A stretch of DNA of 64,000 nucleotides from Candidatus Neoehrlichia procyonis str. RAC413 (lineage in GTDB: Bacteria > Pseudomonadota > Alphaproteobacteria > Rickettsiales > Anaplasmataceae): the NCBI RefSeq assembly GCF_000964795.1, contig NZ_LANX01000001.1:1204661-1268660 (forward strand), given 5' to 3'. Made by a program: the position numbers and the translations under genes. This document shows, piece by piece, positions 10,064 through 19,949 of the stretch. The notes under the pieces are model-generated. The model did no database searches. It was not told where the DNA came from and saw only the letters and a program-made list of their open reading frames with translations. The first letter of the stretch is position 1. Every line of letters starts with the position of its first letter.

Positions 10064-11203
10064 TCATAGTATTAAAGCGATTTTGTTATTTTGTAACCTT
10101 TCTATTTTTTGTGAAATTTCTAATTCAGTTAAAACAGCGAGGACTACATTGATATTAAGAGATGTTAAATTAAGAAGTTCTTCAATGCTAGTAGGTGAAG
10201 TACTTAATTGCTGTAAAATAAACTTTTTTATATCGTTTTTTTTAGTATTTTCTTCTTTATTATTGTTTGTAATATTGTCACTATATATTAACTTCTGTTG
10301 TAATGGGTTGTAATTAAATGTGATACCGTCTATTATATCATTTGCAGATTCTACTAGTTTTGCACCATTTTTTATTAAATTATTACAACCTGAATATCTT
10401 ATATCTAGTGGTGATCCAGGAACTGCAAATACTTCTCTGCCTTGTGATAATGCTAAGTTTGCAGTAATGAGAGATCCTGATTTTTTAGATGCTTCTACTA
10501 CTACAATACCAAGCGATAATCCAGATATTATGCGGTTACGTTGAGGGAATAACTGTGCTTTTGGCAATGATGAAAAAGGTAATTCAGTAAGTACTAACCC
10601 TCCATTATGTACAATATCTTTATATAAGTGCAAATTTTCTTTAGGATATACTATATTAATGCCACTAGCCATAACTGCAATCGTTGGAAAGTTTTTTGAG
10701 ATTACACTATGTACAGACTTGTCAATCCCTTTAGCAAGTCCTGAGACAGTTATGAATCCGTGTTTTGAAATATCATAAGATAGTTTATAAGCGAAATTTT
10801 TACCATTGATCGATGGGTAGCGGCTTCCAACTATTGCAATTGCGTCTTTTTGTAGTAAGGTATGATTTCCTAAAACAGTAATAATTGGTGGAAAATCATT
10901 AATATTACGTAGCATTTTTGGGTATGGTATTTCAAACATTGTTATAATTTTCGCACCTATTTTATAAGTGTCGTCAATTTCTTTTTTTGCTCTGTCAATA
11001 GGGTATATTTCTTTTATTTGGTTGTATGTTTTTGATGTTACTGTTAAGGCTTCTAAAGCGTATATTGCATTTTGAGGAGTTTTATATAATTTTAGTAAAT
11101 GAGAGAAAGTTATGGGTCCTATATTTGGGGTACGTATTAACCTTATACAAGATAGTAAATCATTATAGTGTATTTGATTATTATTATGTAAATTATTGAA
11201 CAT
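10064..11203 (-). CDS. dprA: DNA processing protein DprA (Smf)
   Basis: This 379-residue DprA/Smf protein loads RecA on incoming single-stranded DNA in transformable bacteria. It has an N-terminal helical region, then the Rossmann-like core with AIVGSRYPSINGKNFAYKLS, SGLAKGIDKSVHS, TIAVMASGINIVYPKENL, PQRNRIISGLSLGIVVVEA and KKSGSLITANLALSQGREVF. A C-terminal winged-helix-like end follows (SPTSIEELLNLTSLNINVVL). Length and motif order are normal. The gene is solitary; its role in an obligate intracellular lifestyle is uncertain, though it is widely retained. Confidence 0.93.
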   Translation of the reverse strand: MFNNLHNNNQIHYNDLLSCIRLIRTPNIGPITFSHLLKLYKTPQNAIYALEALTVTSKTYNQIKEIYPIDRAKKEIDDTYKIGAKIITMFEIPYPKMLRNINDFPPIITVLGNHTLLQKDAIAIVGSRYPSINGKNFAYKLSYDISKHGFITVSGLAKGIDKSVHSVISKNFPTIAVMASGINIVYPKENLHLYKDIVHNGGLVLTELPFSSLPKAQLFPQRNRIISGLSLGIVVVEASKKSGSLITANLALSQGREVFAVPGSPLDIRYSGCNNLIKNGAKLVESANDIIDGITFNYNPLQQKLIYSDNITNNNKEENTKKNDIKKFILQQLSTSPTSIEELLNLTSLNINVVLAVLTELEISQKIERLQNNKIALIL

Positions 11204-11779
11204 TAAAAAATACTTTAATTTATTAGTATTAAGTTTAAAAATATAAATATTAATTTTAAATAATCAAGAATAAATAATTGCTAATCAGTGTGGAGTATAT
11301 ATATAAATAGCAGCATTACTGAAATAATGTGTAGAAAATGTTTTAGTAGACGAATTGTTTATATAGTGTCACTAATTCAAGGTTTGTCATCAATATAAGA
11401 GTTTTTAACAACCGTAGCGTACTTATAAGACATAGGTAATTTATGTCAATAATAAAAGTGCTTATAATAGTTGGAAATCATATATAAAACGAATATTAAC
11501 ATGTAGTAATTAATTCTATGTAATATTGGCTACAATGTAATCAGGTAAGGTGCTTTTGATAAGAATATAAATAATTGTAAAATATGAGTTTATAATGTTA
11601 CATATTGTTTAATTTTATATCTTATAATTATTGGATGTAGTTAAGCGTTTTTGACATTAAAGTATAAAAAGTTTTTTGGCGGATACGTAAAGTGTTTAAA
11701 GAAAACAAAACATTAAAGAACACTTAGATATTATTACAGTATTTATATTTAATAGTTTCCATAATATATAGATATGTAA
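11204..11779. other. Intergenic gap
   Basis: This 576-base spacer separates fabF from dprA, both on the minus strand. It holds the dprA promoter region and the fabF 3' end. A weak 7-bp stem (11690-11696 with 11719-11725) with a 22-base loop is too poor to call a terminator. I see no other feature. Confidence 0.35.
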
Positions 11780-13060
11780 TTAACTAGCAGATAGTTTTTT
11801 AAAAATTAAAGAAACATTAGTACCACCAAAACCGAAAGAATTTGACAAAGCATGTATTACTTTATGTTCTTGGGCAATTAGTGGTACAAGATTTAAAGCG
11901 CTACTTTCTGAAGAATTATGTAGATTTAATGTAGGAGGAACAATACCGCTAATAATTGAAAGAATGCTAAAAATAGCTTCAACGCTACCTGCTGCTCCTA
12001 ATAAATGTCCTATTGAAGATTTTGTTGAGGAAATTGGGATTTTATAAGCATGGTCCTGAAAAACTGATTTTATCGCTTTTATTTCTATACTATCTCCTAT
12101 TAGAGTTGAAGTACCATGGGCATTAATATAGTTTACTTTGCATGGATCGAGTTGTGCATTGATTAATGCTTTTTTCATAGCTTCTATACCACCTTGTCCT
12201 TCTGGGTGAGGAGCGGTGATGTGGTATGCATCTGAAGTTGCACTATATCCAATGAGCTCTGCATAAATTTTTGCGTCTCTTTTTTTAGCATGTTCATATT
12301 CTTCAAGTACTATAATTCCAGCTCCTTCTCCCATTACAAAGCCATCTCTATCTTTGTCCCATGGACGTGAAGCAATTTCTGGAGTATCATTAAATTTTCT
12401 TGTTAATGCTTTGATTGCATCAAATCCTGCAATTCCGGAGCGACATAGAGCACTTTCAGATCCCCCACAAATCATTACATCTGCTTCACTTAGTTGAATG
12501 ATTTTTGCAGCATCGCTAATAGCATGTGCGCCAGTTGCACATGCACTAACGACTGAATTGTTATATCCTTTAAAACCATATTTCATAGATATGTGTCCAG
12601 GTAATAAATTGACTAGACTTGCAGGAATGAAGAAAGGACTTACTTTTTTTGGTCCATGCTCATTTAAGTTTATGACTGTCTTTTCAATGTAAGGTAATCC
12701 ACCAATACCAGAACCGATAAGAACTCCTATACGATTATAATTAAGGTTATTGTAAGTAAGTAAACTTGAATCCTTGATTGCTTCAGCGGACGCTGCAATT
12801 CCAAAATGAATAAATGTATCCATTTTTTTTATGTCTTTTTCTGGTATCCATTGTGCAGGGTCAAAGATGTAATCTTCTGACTCATGTTTTATTAGCACTT
12901 GACCAGCAATTTTGCATTCCAGATCAGAACTATCAAATCTGTTTGTAATTTTTCTGATACCAGAAACCCCACTTATTAAACATTCCCATACTTTGTTAAT
13001 ATTTGTACCCAAAGGGGTTACTAATCCAAGGCCAGTGACTACTACTCTTTTCTTTTCCAT
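11780..13060 (-). CDS. fabF: 3-oxoacyl-ACP synthase II
   Basis: This 426-residue condensing enzyme elongates acyl-ACP with malonyl-ACP in fatty acid synthesis. The Cys-His-His triad is visible: Cys174 in VVSACATGAHAI, His315 in INAHGTSTLIGD and His352 in SSIGHLLGAAGS. Also present are RPWDKDRDGFVMGEGAG and the C-terminal LSNSFGFGGTN. An AGGAA ribosome site precedes the ATG. It follows acpP by 23 bases on the same strand, the usual acpP-fabF pair. Confidence 0.97.
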   Translation of the reverse strand: MEKKRVVVTGLGLVTPLGTNINKVWECLISGVSGIRKITNRFDSSDLECKIAGQVLIKHESEDYIFDPAQWIPEKDIKKMDTFIHFGIAASAEAIKDSSLLTYNNLNYNRIGVLIGSGIGGLPYIEKTVINLNEHGPKKVSPFFIPASLVNLLPGHISMKYGFKGYNNSVVSACATGAHAISDAAKIIQLSEADVMICGGSESALCRSGIAGFDAIKALTRKFNDTPEIASRPWDKDRDGFVMGEGAGIIVLEEYEHAKKRDAKIYAELIGYSATSDAYHITAPHPEGQGGIEAMKKALINAQLDPCKVNYINAHGTSTLIGDSIEIKAIKSVFQDHAYKIPISSTKSSIGHLLGAAGSVEAIFSILSIISGIVPPTLNLHNSSESSALNLVPLIAQEHKVIHALSNSFGFGGTNVSLIFKKLSAS

Positions 13061-13083
13061 GCGAGTTCCTAGTAATAACTTTA

Positions 13084-13377
13084 TTAATTTTTTACTTTAT
13101 CGCTTATATACTTTTCTATGTCATTAATAGTTTCAAGTTTTTGTGCTTCTTCATCAGAAATCTCGATTGAGAAATGTTCTTCTAAGCACATTACCAAATC
13201 AACAAAGTCTAAACTATCAAGATTTAGGTCTTTTGCTAAATTAGTTGTACCACATATAGAACTCTTTTGTTCATCTTTAAGTTTTAAACAATCAATGACA
13301 ATTTTTATTACAGTGTCCTTTATAGAACATTCTACCATACAATCTTGTTTTTCATGTTCTGTAACATTTTTTTCCAT
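13084..13377 (-). CDS. acpP: Acyl carrier protein
   Basis: This is the acyl carrier of fatty acid synthesis. The phosphopantetheine attachment motif is in KDLNLDSLDFVDLVMCLEE, with Ser55, and the acidic helix II and ISDEEAQKLETINDIEKYI follow as in other ACPs. At 97 residues it is longer than the typical 78-80. Either it has an N-terminal extension or translation starts at Met14 (giving 84 residues); neither start has a strong ribosome site. It lies 23 bases upstream of fabF and is probably co-transcribed with it. Confidence 0.93.
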   Translation of the reverse strand: MEKNVTEHEKQDCMVECSIKDTVIKIVIDCLKLKDEQKSSICGTTNLAKDLNLDSLDFVDLVMCLEEHFSIEISDEEAQKLETINDIEKYISDKVKN

Positions 13378-13649
13378 AATTTATCCATTAACATTAATAA
13401 TTGAAAAATAACATAAGTAATATATAAACTAAATGTAAATAAAGCAAATATAATGTAAAAGTTATTACAATAATTACAGAATTTACTTTAGCGTATGTTA
13501 TGATAACGTATGCTAATACTAATTTCAACATGTCTATCATTGGTTGTTATTTTATTAACATGAATTGTTTATAAATATGCTTTATACAAGTATGAGTTGT
13601 ATTAATGCACATATTTATTCACTATACATAACAGAGTTTTTGCTGGTTT

Positions 13650-16160
13650 ATGTATATGTCACTAAGTTTGCTTGTTGATAGTTTAAATGCTAAAATTAAT
13701 GATAAAAAATCAAGAAGTATTTATGAAAAAATAGTACGTGCATGTAACGATGATAAATCTTTGGTTGAAAAACAAATATATGTTGTCAAAGGAGCCTCTG
13801 GCCTTGTCTTTTACAAAGATGAAGATGATGTTGTTAACGATATTATTGAAAAAAAAAATAATATGAGTGCTGTTGAGTATGTTAAATCCTCACAAGTAAT
13901 AAGATGCTTTTTGATACATTTACCTTTTATTGATAATATACTAAATTACGATCAATTAAGTGATTTTTGTGAGTGTCTTATTGATCATGGGGCAGATATT
14001 AATGTTTATGCTGCTGAGGGAATTGTTGTACAAGATAAAGTTATTTATGAAGTAGATGGCAAAACTCCTATTGCATATGCGGTAGAAAATAAAAATATTC
14101 AATATGTAAGGTACTTACTTTCACTGAATTCTGTGGATACAAAATTTACTATAAAAGATATTTATGATACACATCAAGGCTATAATCTTATAGCATACGC
14201 TATTAGATTATTTGTTCTTGATAGTAAAGCGGGTTACTACTCTTTATGTTGTGACATGCTGAAAATTTTAGATAAATTATTAAGTAAAGTTACGATTGAT
14301 TATAATAATTGTGATATAGGGTTACGAAAGAATGCAGTACAAATTATTAAAATTCTAAGAAATACTAGAGATCCGGGGTTTAATGCTTTAATTGAATACT
14401 TAGTATCTGAAGAGTTGTTAAAAGTTATAGAGCTATTTATTATAGGTGGTGAATTATGGAAAAATGAAATACAGGAAGAAAAATCACAATGCTATAAGTA
14501 TAAACATTGTGGTAATAAAAAAGCATTACATGCTGTAAGAAGAAAGAAACGTGTAAATAATGCATATACATCTAAATCTTTAACAAATGTTATGCTTGAC
14601 TATTATAGTGTTAGTTATAATTTAATTTTTAGTAAATATAATCGCGATGGAGAAAGCTTAGTAAGTATTGCAGTTTTTTGTGGTAAGTTGCAACTCGTAA
14701 AATATTTGCTTGAAAATATGAGTATTAATCCTAATACTGTTAATCAATATGGCCACTCGCTTTTGCATATTGCTGTTGCTGCTAAAAATTCATACGAATG
14801 TGTAAATTATTTGTTAAATCAAGGTACAAGTGTATCTATTGCAGAGTATAAGTTCCGTGCTACTCCTTTACATATAGCTGCTTCAAATGGAGCTGTGGAT
14901 ATTGTTAAGCTAATCCTTGATAAAGTGCCTGATGCTGTTTATCAAGTAGATGTTTATGGTCAGAATGTTTTACATTATGCTGCAAGAAATGTAAATTCAA
15001 TAGAAATTTTTCGGTTAGTGAAAAACCTAGATGTAAATAATCAAGTTTGTGATAGAGCTTTAGATTATGAGTATTTGAAGAAGTTATGTAATGTTTATAA
15101 TGTGACTCAGCAAGAAATTCGAGAAGTGATAGAATTAAAAGATAATGATATTCAACAGGTAGGTAATACGCCATTACATATAGCAATTGAAAGCAATAAT
15201 TTTGATGTTGCTAAATTTTTAATACAAGAAAAACATTGTGATGTTAGTATTCAAAATAAAGCAGGATATACAGCTTTAAATAGTTATAGTACTTGTGGAA
15301 AAAATACATTATTGCATCAAGCTGTTATTAAGAATGATGTACAATTTGTTAAGCATCTTCTTTCATATAAAGATTTGGATGTTAATTTATGTAATGGATT
15401 TAATACCACAGCACTAAAAATTGCTATTGACAAAAAAAATATGGATATGATCTGCACTTTACTTTCTGATAAAAGGCAAGATTTATTCTTTGGTGATGCT
15501 AAGATTTCTTATATACCATTGCTAATGTTTACACGTTCAATAAATGATAAAATACAAAAATTGATTTTAAAAAAATTAAGATCACGATTTATTTACTATA
15601 GTTTAATATCATTAGGTGTATGTTTAGGAAAATTTGTATTAATGACAAGTGCTGCTTTGTACTGCATTTTTGTATATAGAGACAAATTATTATCTGTAGC
15701 ATCAGATAATTTATGGAAGCTGCAAGTTACTTTAGGTACATTAACATCACTAATGCTTTTTTTGATGTTTTTTTCTTACTTTATGGTAAGCATTTTAGTA
15801 TTTCAACTTAATGAACAAAAGACAATTTTTCCGATTGTCAATCAAAAATATGTCAATAGTGTTTATAATAAATCAAGCTGTAAATTATATAAAAATAATA
15901 TTGGCAACGTGGAGCAGCTTAGTGATTATAGTGGTAGTTTATCACAAAATTTAAGTGAATTAACAAGTCAAAAAACTAGTTTACAATGTAGCAGTACCAA
16001 CAGCGAAGATCCATCCGATCCTTTAAGTTGCAACTTATACAATTATACTATACATACGAATATGAAAAATGACAAAAGGAAGGAATCTTTAATAGAAAAA
16101 GAATCCCATAGGTCAAAAAAAAGCTATTATCAGGAACCTACTTCAGCTTTTCTTCGTTAA
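13650..16160 (+). CDS. Ankyrin-repeat protein with C-terminal membrane segments
   Basis: This 836-residue protein has ankyrin units in two regions: an early set around 55-165 (DYLIDHGAD-like units ending [20 protein letters not shown]) and a clear run at about 332-620. The clear run includes [39 protein letters not shown] (about 405-425), [32 protein letters not shown] (about 505) and [13 protein letters not shown] (about 551). After the repeats come two hydrophobic segments (about 646-676 and 692-720), then a polar Ser-rich tail of about 110 residues. Ankyrin proteins of Ehrlichia and Anaplasma include secreted effectors, but the membrane segments here suggest a membrane-bound protein. Its targets are unknown. 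Its 3' end overlaps rpmG by 23 bases. Confidence 0.88.
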   Translation: MYMSLSLLVDSLNAKINDKKSRSIYEKIVRACNDDKSLVEKQIYVVKGASGLVFYKDEDDVVNDIIEKKNNMSAVEYVKSSQVIRCFLIHLPFIDNILNYDQLSDFCECLIDHGADINVYAAEGIVVQDKVIYEVDGKTPIAYAVENKNIQYVRYLLSLNSVDTKFTIKDIYDTHQGYNLIAYAIRLFVLDSKAGYYSLCCDMLKILDKLLSKVTIDYNNCDIGLRKNAVQIIKILRNTRDPGFNALIEYLVSEELLKVIELFIIGGELWKNEIQEEKSQCYKYKHCGNKKALHAVRRKKRVNNAYTSKSLTNVMLDYYSVSYNLIFSKYNRDGESLVSIAVFCGKLQLVKYLLENMSINPNTVNQYGHSLLHIAVAAKNSYECVNYLLNQGTSVSIAEYKFRATPLHIAASNGAVDIVKLILDKVPDAVYQVDVYGQNVLHYAARNVNSIEIFRLVKNLDVNNQVCDRALDYEYLKKLCNVYNVTQQEIREVIELKDNDIQQVGNTPLHIAIESNNFDVAKFLIQEKHCDVSIQNKAGYTALNSYSTCGKNTLLHQAVIKNDVQFVKHLLSYKDLDVNLCNGFNTTALKIAIDKKNMDMICTLLSDKRQDLFFGDAKISYIPLLMFTRSINDKIQKLILKKLRSRFIYYSLISLGVCLGKFVLMTSAALYCIFVYRDKLLSVASDNLWKLQVTLGTLTSLMLFLMFFSYFMVSILVFQLNEQKTIFPIVNQKYVNSVYNKSSCKLYKNNIGNVEQLSDYSGSLSQNLSELTSQKTSLQCSSTNSEDPSDPLSCNLYNYTIHTNMKNDKRKESLIEKESHRSKKSYYQEPTSAFLR

Positions 16161-16308
16161 AAATTACATGCTTTCTTGCAATAGGATCATATTTACGAAA
16201 AGATAACTTATTAACTAACTTTTTAGGGTTACGCTTCTTTACATAAAAATAACCTGTTTTTGCGCTGCTGACTAACTTAACAAGCAAATTGGAAACTTTT
16301 TTAGCCAT
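16138..16308 (-). CDS. rpmG: 50S ribosomal protein L33
   Basis: From the ATG giving [20 protein letters not shown] this is 56 residues, the normal L33 length, followed by [19 protein letters not shown] and a basic end. L33 is a small protein of the large ribosomal subunit. An upstream in-frame start would add 12 residues (to base 16344) with no family support, so I chose the internal ATG. It lies tail to tail with the ankyrin gene, overlapping its last 23 bases. Confidence 0.93.
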   Translation of the reverse strand: MAKKVSNLLVKLVSSAKTGYFYVKKRNPKKLVNKLSFRKYDPIARKHVIFNEEKLK

Positions 16309-16954
16309 GTTTGAATGGAAACCTATTCCTAAAACTATCTCCATGGTAGTTTATGATTAGTATATCAGTCAAGTAATTTTTGAAAATTTATTGCGTATGA
16401 TTTTAGTGTGTTATCAAGAGTTATTATTAAGTTTTAAATTATGGAAAATGTTTTGAGTAATATGTGTTTTGGTGGGTTTTAATTTGTAAGCTACATAAAT
16501 AATGAGCTTTGTACAAAACAAAATTAATAGTGTATTTATTTTTTAAATTTTTTATATATAAAACTTCACTTTATATACTTATAAAAACTAATTTTATAAA
16601 TTGTAGTCATAGTTCTAAAAGAATATTTTGGTTTGTATCTGATATAAATATTTATTTGAGATGGAATAATAATTAAGTTCATTTATGTCAAGTATTTTCA
16701 TTAATATAGGGGTATGTTTTTGTTATCTATCATTTAAGACTTTAAAAGCTTTACTTATATGAAAGTATCAAATATAAAGGATTAAAAAGTATTAAAGAAT
16801 TGTTAGTTAAGCTTTTTGTAATAAATTGGAGACGTTTATTTTGTAAATATAAGGTTGGCTTTATATATACTAAAAAATTTTATTAAATGATATTTAGTTA
16901 TGATATTATTAGTAAAGGGTATGATTTGTTATATCTAATTAAAGAGTAGTTATT
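16309..16954. other. Divergent intergenic gap
   Basis: This region of about 646 bases lies between the divergent rpmG and the PgpA-like gene. It must hold both promoters. It is AT-rich, with no ORF or RNA gene recognised. Confidence 0.4.
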
Positions 16955-17668
16955 ATGTTAGGGTCTTATTTTCATGTTTTAATAAAAATTATTGGCAGAT
17001 TTCTTCCTACAACATTAATAAGTACTTTTTTTGGCATAGGATATCTTCCAGCATGGCAATGTCACTGGGCATCTGCAAGTTCTTTGTTATTATGTTATAT
17101 TGCTTTTTATTTAGTGAATGGAGCTTCTTCTTTTTTGTTAGGAATTGAGATGACTGGTGCAATGATTTCTGTGTTTTTCTGTAAAGTTGCATTATCTGTC
17201 ATAATATTAGGGATAATATCGATATTTATTTTTCAGACCGAGAATCAATCCGTACAATTTGTAAGTAATGACGATAATATAGTTATACAAATAGTTATAG
17301 GCCAGCTTTTGGTTGTTGCTCTTTCAATGCCTGCTGCATTGTCAATATATGTGCATTTAGTTGATATATATGATAGATTATGTAAGGGAGTTTTTTTATG
17401 CCCTGCTTGGTTTAATAATCTGACATATTTTATAATATTTTTTGCAATACCTTTTGTATTTTTTAATTTTATAGAAGTTATAAAACCATGGCCTATATCT
17501 TTTTTGCAACTTACTTATAATAATTGTTTTTCGATAATGTTAGAAGGTATAATAATAGTTTGTTATACATTAGTTGTTATGTATCTTATTGCATTTATAT
17601 GTTTAGATTTGACTATTCAACAAGCTATTAATTTTAATCGATATGTTTTTGCTTTTATTATGAAATGA
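16955..17668 (+). CDS. PgpA-like membrane protein lacking catalytic residues
   Basis: This 237-residue multi-pass membrane protein can be laid over phosphatidylglycerophosphatase A. The family's T-x-F-G-x-G-x-x-P...G-x-x-x-S segment appears as STFFGIGYLPAWQCHWASAS (about 23-42). The IVIDEVVGQ segment appears as NIVIQIVIGQLLVVALSMP (about 107-125), and the FDxxKPWPI segment as FIEVIKPWPISFLQ (about 172-185). The final GIMLDDxxAGxY reads SIMLEGIIIVCYTLVV (about 193-208). The acidic residues expected in the second and last motifs are missing, so phosphatase activity looks lost. The homology call is my reading; an unrelated membrane protein is possible. It is followed 6 bases later by dsbB, probably in one operon. 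Confidence 0.6.
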   Translation: MLGSYFHVLIKIIGRFLPTTLISTFFGIGYLPAWQCHWASASSLLLCYIAFYLVNGASSFLLGIEMTGAMISVFFCKVALSVIILGIISIFIFQTENQSVQFVSNDDNIVIQIVIGQLLVVALSMPAALSIYVHLVDIYDRLCKGVFLCPAWFNNLTYFIIFFAIPFVFFNFIEVIKPWPISFLQLTYNNCFSIMLEGIIIVCYTLVVMYLIAFICLDLTIQQAINFNRYVFAFIMK

Positions 17669-17674
17669 TACAGC

Positions 17675-18133
17675 ATGAAAATATATAATAAATTATTTTT
17701 ACTATTGAGCGTCATTGCATTAATTACTGCATATATATCTCAGTTTATTTTTGGTTTTATTCCTTGCAGATTGTGTATATATGAACGCATACCATATTTT
17801 ATAATTATAATTTTATGTATTGTGAGTTTGTTTGTAAAGCATAAAGTAGTTTTTGTTTCTATATGTTTATGTTATATAGTGAATGCGCTTATATCGATAT
17901 ATCATATGGGTTTAGAATATGGGTGGTTTTTTGATGTGTTAGGTTGTAGTAGTAATGTTGATTTAAATAATCTGAGTTTTGATGATATAAAAAACAACTT
18001 GTTAAATACGAATATTGCGTATTGTAATGTGCCTAGCTTCATTTTTCTTGGAATTTCAATGGCAGGGTGGAACTTTATTTATAGTATGGTATGCTTGCTT
18101 TCAGGAGTTTGTTTATTTAGTAAAGATACATAA
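17675..18133 (+). CDS. dsbB: Disulfide bond formation protein DsbB
   Basis: This 152-residue inner-membrane protein has four membrane segments. It reoxidises the periplasmic thiol oxidase DsbA and passes electrons to quinone. The first cysteine pair is in FIPCRLCIYERIPYF (Cys31, Cys34), and the second pair is Cys91 (VLGCSS) and Cys117 (AYCNVP). YHMGLEYGWF (about 76-85) matches the conserved loop. The active pairs are intact. It starts 6 bases after the PgpA-like gene. Confidence 0.88.
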   Translation: MKIYNKLFLLLSVIALITAYISQFIFGFIPCRLCIYERIPYFIIIILCIVSLFVKHKVVFVSICLCYIVNALISIYHMGLEYGWFFDVLGCSSNVDLNNLSFDDIKNNLLNTNIAYCNVPSFIFLGISMAGWNFIYSMVCLLSGVCLFSKDT

Positions 18134-18241
18134 AGTGATTGTTATGTTTTTTACAATAACGAAAAGAATTATTAATTATATTATGCAACCATACAAATTT
18201 AAGTTTTTTGTATATAAATATTCAATTATTTACTGTGTGTT

Positions 18242-18763
18242 ATGTTAAAGAATGGTTTTATTGAGAGTGTTATCAGAGTAAATCATGCTGGTGAATATGG
18301 TGCGGTTTGCATATATCATGGGCAAGAGTTAGTATTAAAAAAGAATCCCATAATGGCTAAAAAGATATTTCATATGAAAAAACAGGAGCAGTGCCATTTT
18401 AAATATTTTAATGATACTATGAGACAAATGCAGGTACGTCCCACATTTTTTTTGCCAGTGTGGCATGTAATGGGTGTAATGATGGGGGCTGTAACGGCTC
18501 TTATGGGAGAAAAGTCAGCAATGGCTTGTACTGCTGCAGTAGAAGAAGTTATATGTGATCATTATCGTAACCAACTTTTACAGTTGAATAATTGTAATGA
18601 TGCTAAATTAAAAGAAAAAATAAAACAGTTTTATAAAGAAGAATCAGAACATAAAGATATTGCTATAGATCATGGAGCAGAGGATGCTTTTGCATATCAA
18701 GTTTTGTCTTATGCAATAAAAAAAATATGTAAAACTGCTATTGCTATTTCGAAAATACTATAA
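18242..18763 (+). CDS. coq7: COQ7-family demethoxyubiquinone hydroxylase
   Basis: This 173-residue diiron protein catalyses a late ring hydroxylation in ubiquinone synthesis. Conserved ligands are visible: Glu18 in RVNHAGEYGAVCIYHGQ, Glu49-x-x-His52 in KKQEQCHF, Glu101/102 with His107 in AAVEEVICDHY, and Glu134-x-x-His137 in EESEHKD. The length agrees with short bacterial COQ7 proteins. It lies about 108 bases after dsbB on the same strand; both link to the quinone pool, and co-transcription is possible. Confidence 0.93.
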   Translation: MLKNGFIESVIRVNHAGEYGAVCIYHGQELVLKKNPIMAKKIFHMKKQEQCHFKYFNDTMRQMQVRPTFFLPVWHVMGVMMGAVTALMGEKSAMACTAAVEEVICDHYRNQLLQLNNCNDAKLKEKIKQFYKEESEHKDIAIDHGAEDAFAYQVLSYAIKKICKTAIAISKIL

Positions 18764-19583
18764 TATTTAATGTTAACATCTAGTGTATTTTTGTTAACAA
18801 TACAAAACTAAAGGTTATGTTTCTGCTATAAGAAAGTTTATGTGATTTTATCGATTAGTTTTTATAGTTTATGTTTGTTATATTAGGAAACCAAGGGAAT
18901 AGATTTATAAATTAATTTTTGGTATATTTAAAATTAAATACAATGTGTGTGGGGTTTGTTTTTTAATTAGAATATATATTTTAATCTTATAGGTTGTATT
19001 GTCATGTAAACTTTGTGCAGTTATACTTTTATTCGTATAACGATTAGACATATTGTTGTTCTGAAGTTTACAAGGTGGATTATTAAGGTTATCACAATAA
19101 TATTGCATTACATAAAAATAAAGCTATTTTTTAAAGTATTAAGATTATATAGATAAAAAACTTTTTTGAGTTTTATCTTATAAGGTAGAAGATATGTATT
19201 ACAAGGTGAGATTAACAGTGAATGAAATGTGTAAATAATTAATGCTTAAACTTGATAGCAAAAATAATTTATTATGTACTTTATGATATATTTTATAATA
19301 AAGTAAAACATTGCTGATTAGAAGCAATTGCTTACTGAATAGAATAGTGGCCATTAATATGGGCGGATATATTATATATAATTTTATATAGTTGTGTAAT
19401 GACTTTATATATAACGTATGGAATTGTTGATATTTTGAAAAAGTATAACATAGAATACGATTTATATATTAATATATAGTATAACTTTAATGTTTAACTA
19501 AAAATTATTACGAGTATTAAAATATAAAAGGACGCGCGTAATATTGTTAGAAGAATAAGATCGCATATTACGGAATATCATAT
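18764..19583. other. Intergenic gap
   Basis: This is about 820 bases of AT-rich DNA between coq7 and the MreD-like gene. A 67-codon frame on the minus strand (18905-19108) has no recognisable protein character. No RNA gene was seen. Confidence 0.35.
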
Positions 19584-19949
19584 ATGTTAAAGTTATTTGT
19601 TAAAAACTTTTTACTATTTCTAGTAAGTATTATTTTAATATTGTGTGAATTTTTACTTAGTAAGACTGTATATCAATTTACTCTAAGGGTTGATTTTTTA
19701 TTTTTTGCTGTGTGTTTCTTTTATATAGAGCTATTGCCATGTTATTTATTGTTGTTTGTAACAGGTGTGATAAGAGACTGTATATATGCTTTTCCATTGG
19801 GAGCAACGCCACTGATGTACACTATTATTCATTTTGTGTTAAATAATAATACTAAGAGAAAAATACAAAAAAAGTATTTAATAATGACTTTGTTGTTTAT
19901 CTATGGATTACATTGGATGATGTGTAGCATTTTTCTGGCAGTATGGTAA
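19584..19949 (+). CDS. Short MreD-like membrane protein
   Basis: This 121-residue, mostly hydrophobic protein has about four membrane segments. Residues 33-80 (RVDFLFFAVCFF, then TGVIRDCIYAFPLGATPLMY) match the G-x-x-R-D-x-x-x-x-x-P-L-G signature of rod-shape protein MreD, which helps organise cell-wall elongation. It is shorter than a usual MreD of about 160. A 20-codon frame overlaps its stop (ATGGTAA; 19943-20005) and encodes another hydrophobic stretch, so the 3' end may be frameshifted. It is solitary, with no mreB or mreC next to it. The call is tentative. Confidence 0.5.
   Translation: MLKLFVKNFLLFLVSIILILCEFLLSKTVYQFTLRVDFLFFAVCFFYIELLPCYLLLFVTGVIRDCIYAFPLGATPLMYTIIHFVLNNNTKRKIQKKYLIMTLLFIYGLHWMMCSIFLAVW

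Noticed and set aside
11690..11725. Possible fabF terminator
   Set aside because: Only a 7-bp A/T-rich stem with a 22-base loop; expected by chance here.
18905..19108. 67-codon minus-strand frame after coq7
   Set aside because: No ribosome site, no recognisable protein pattern and composition like the surrounding gap.
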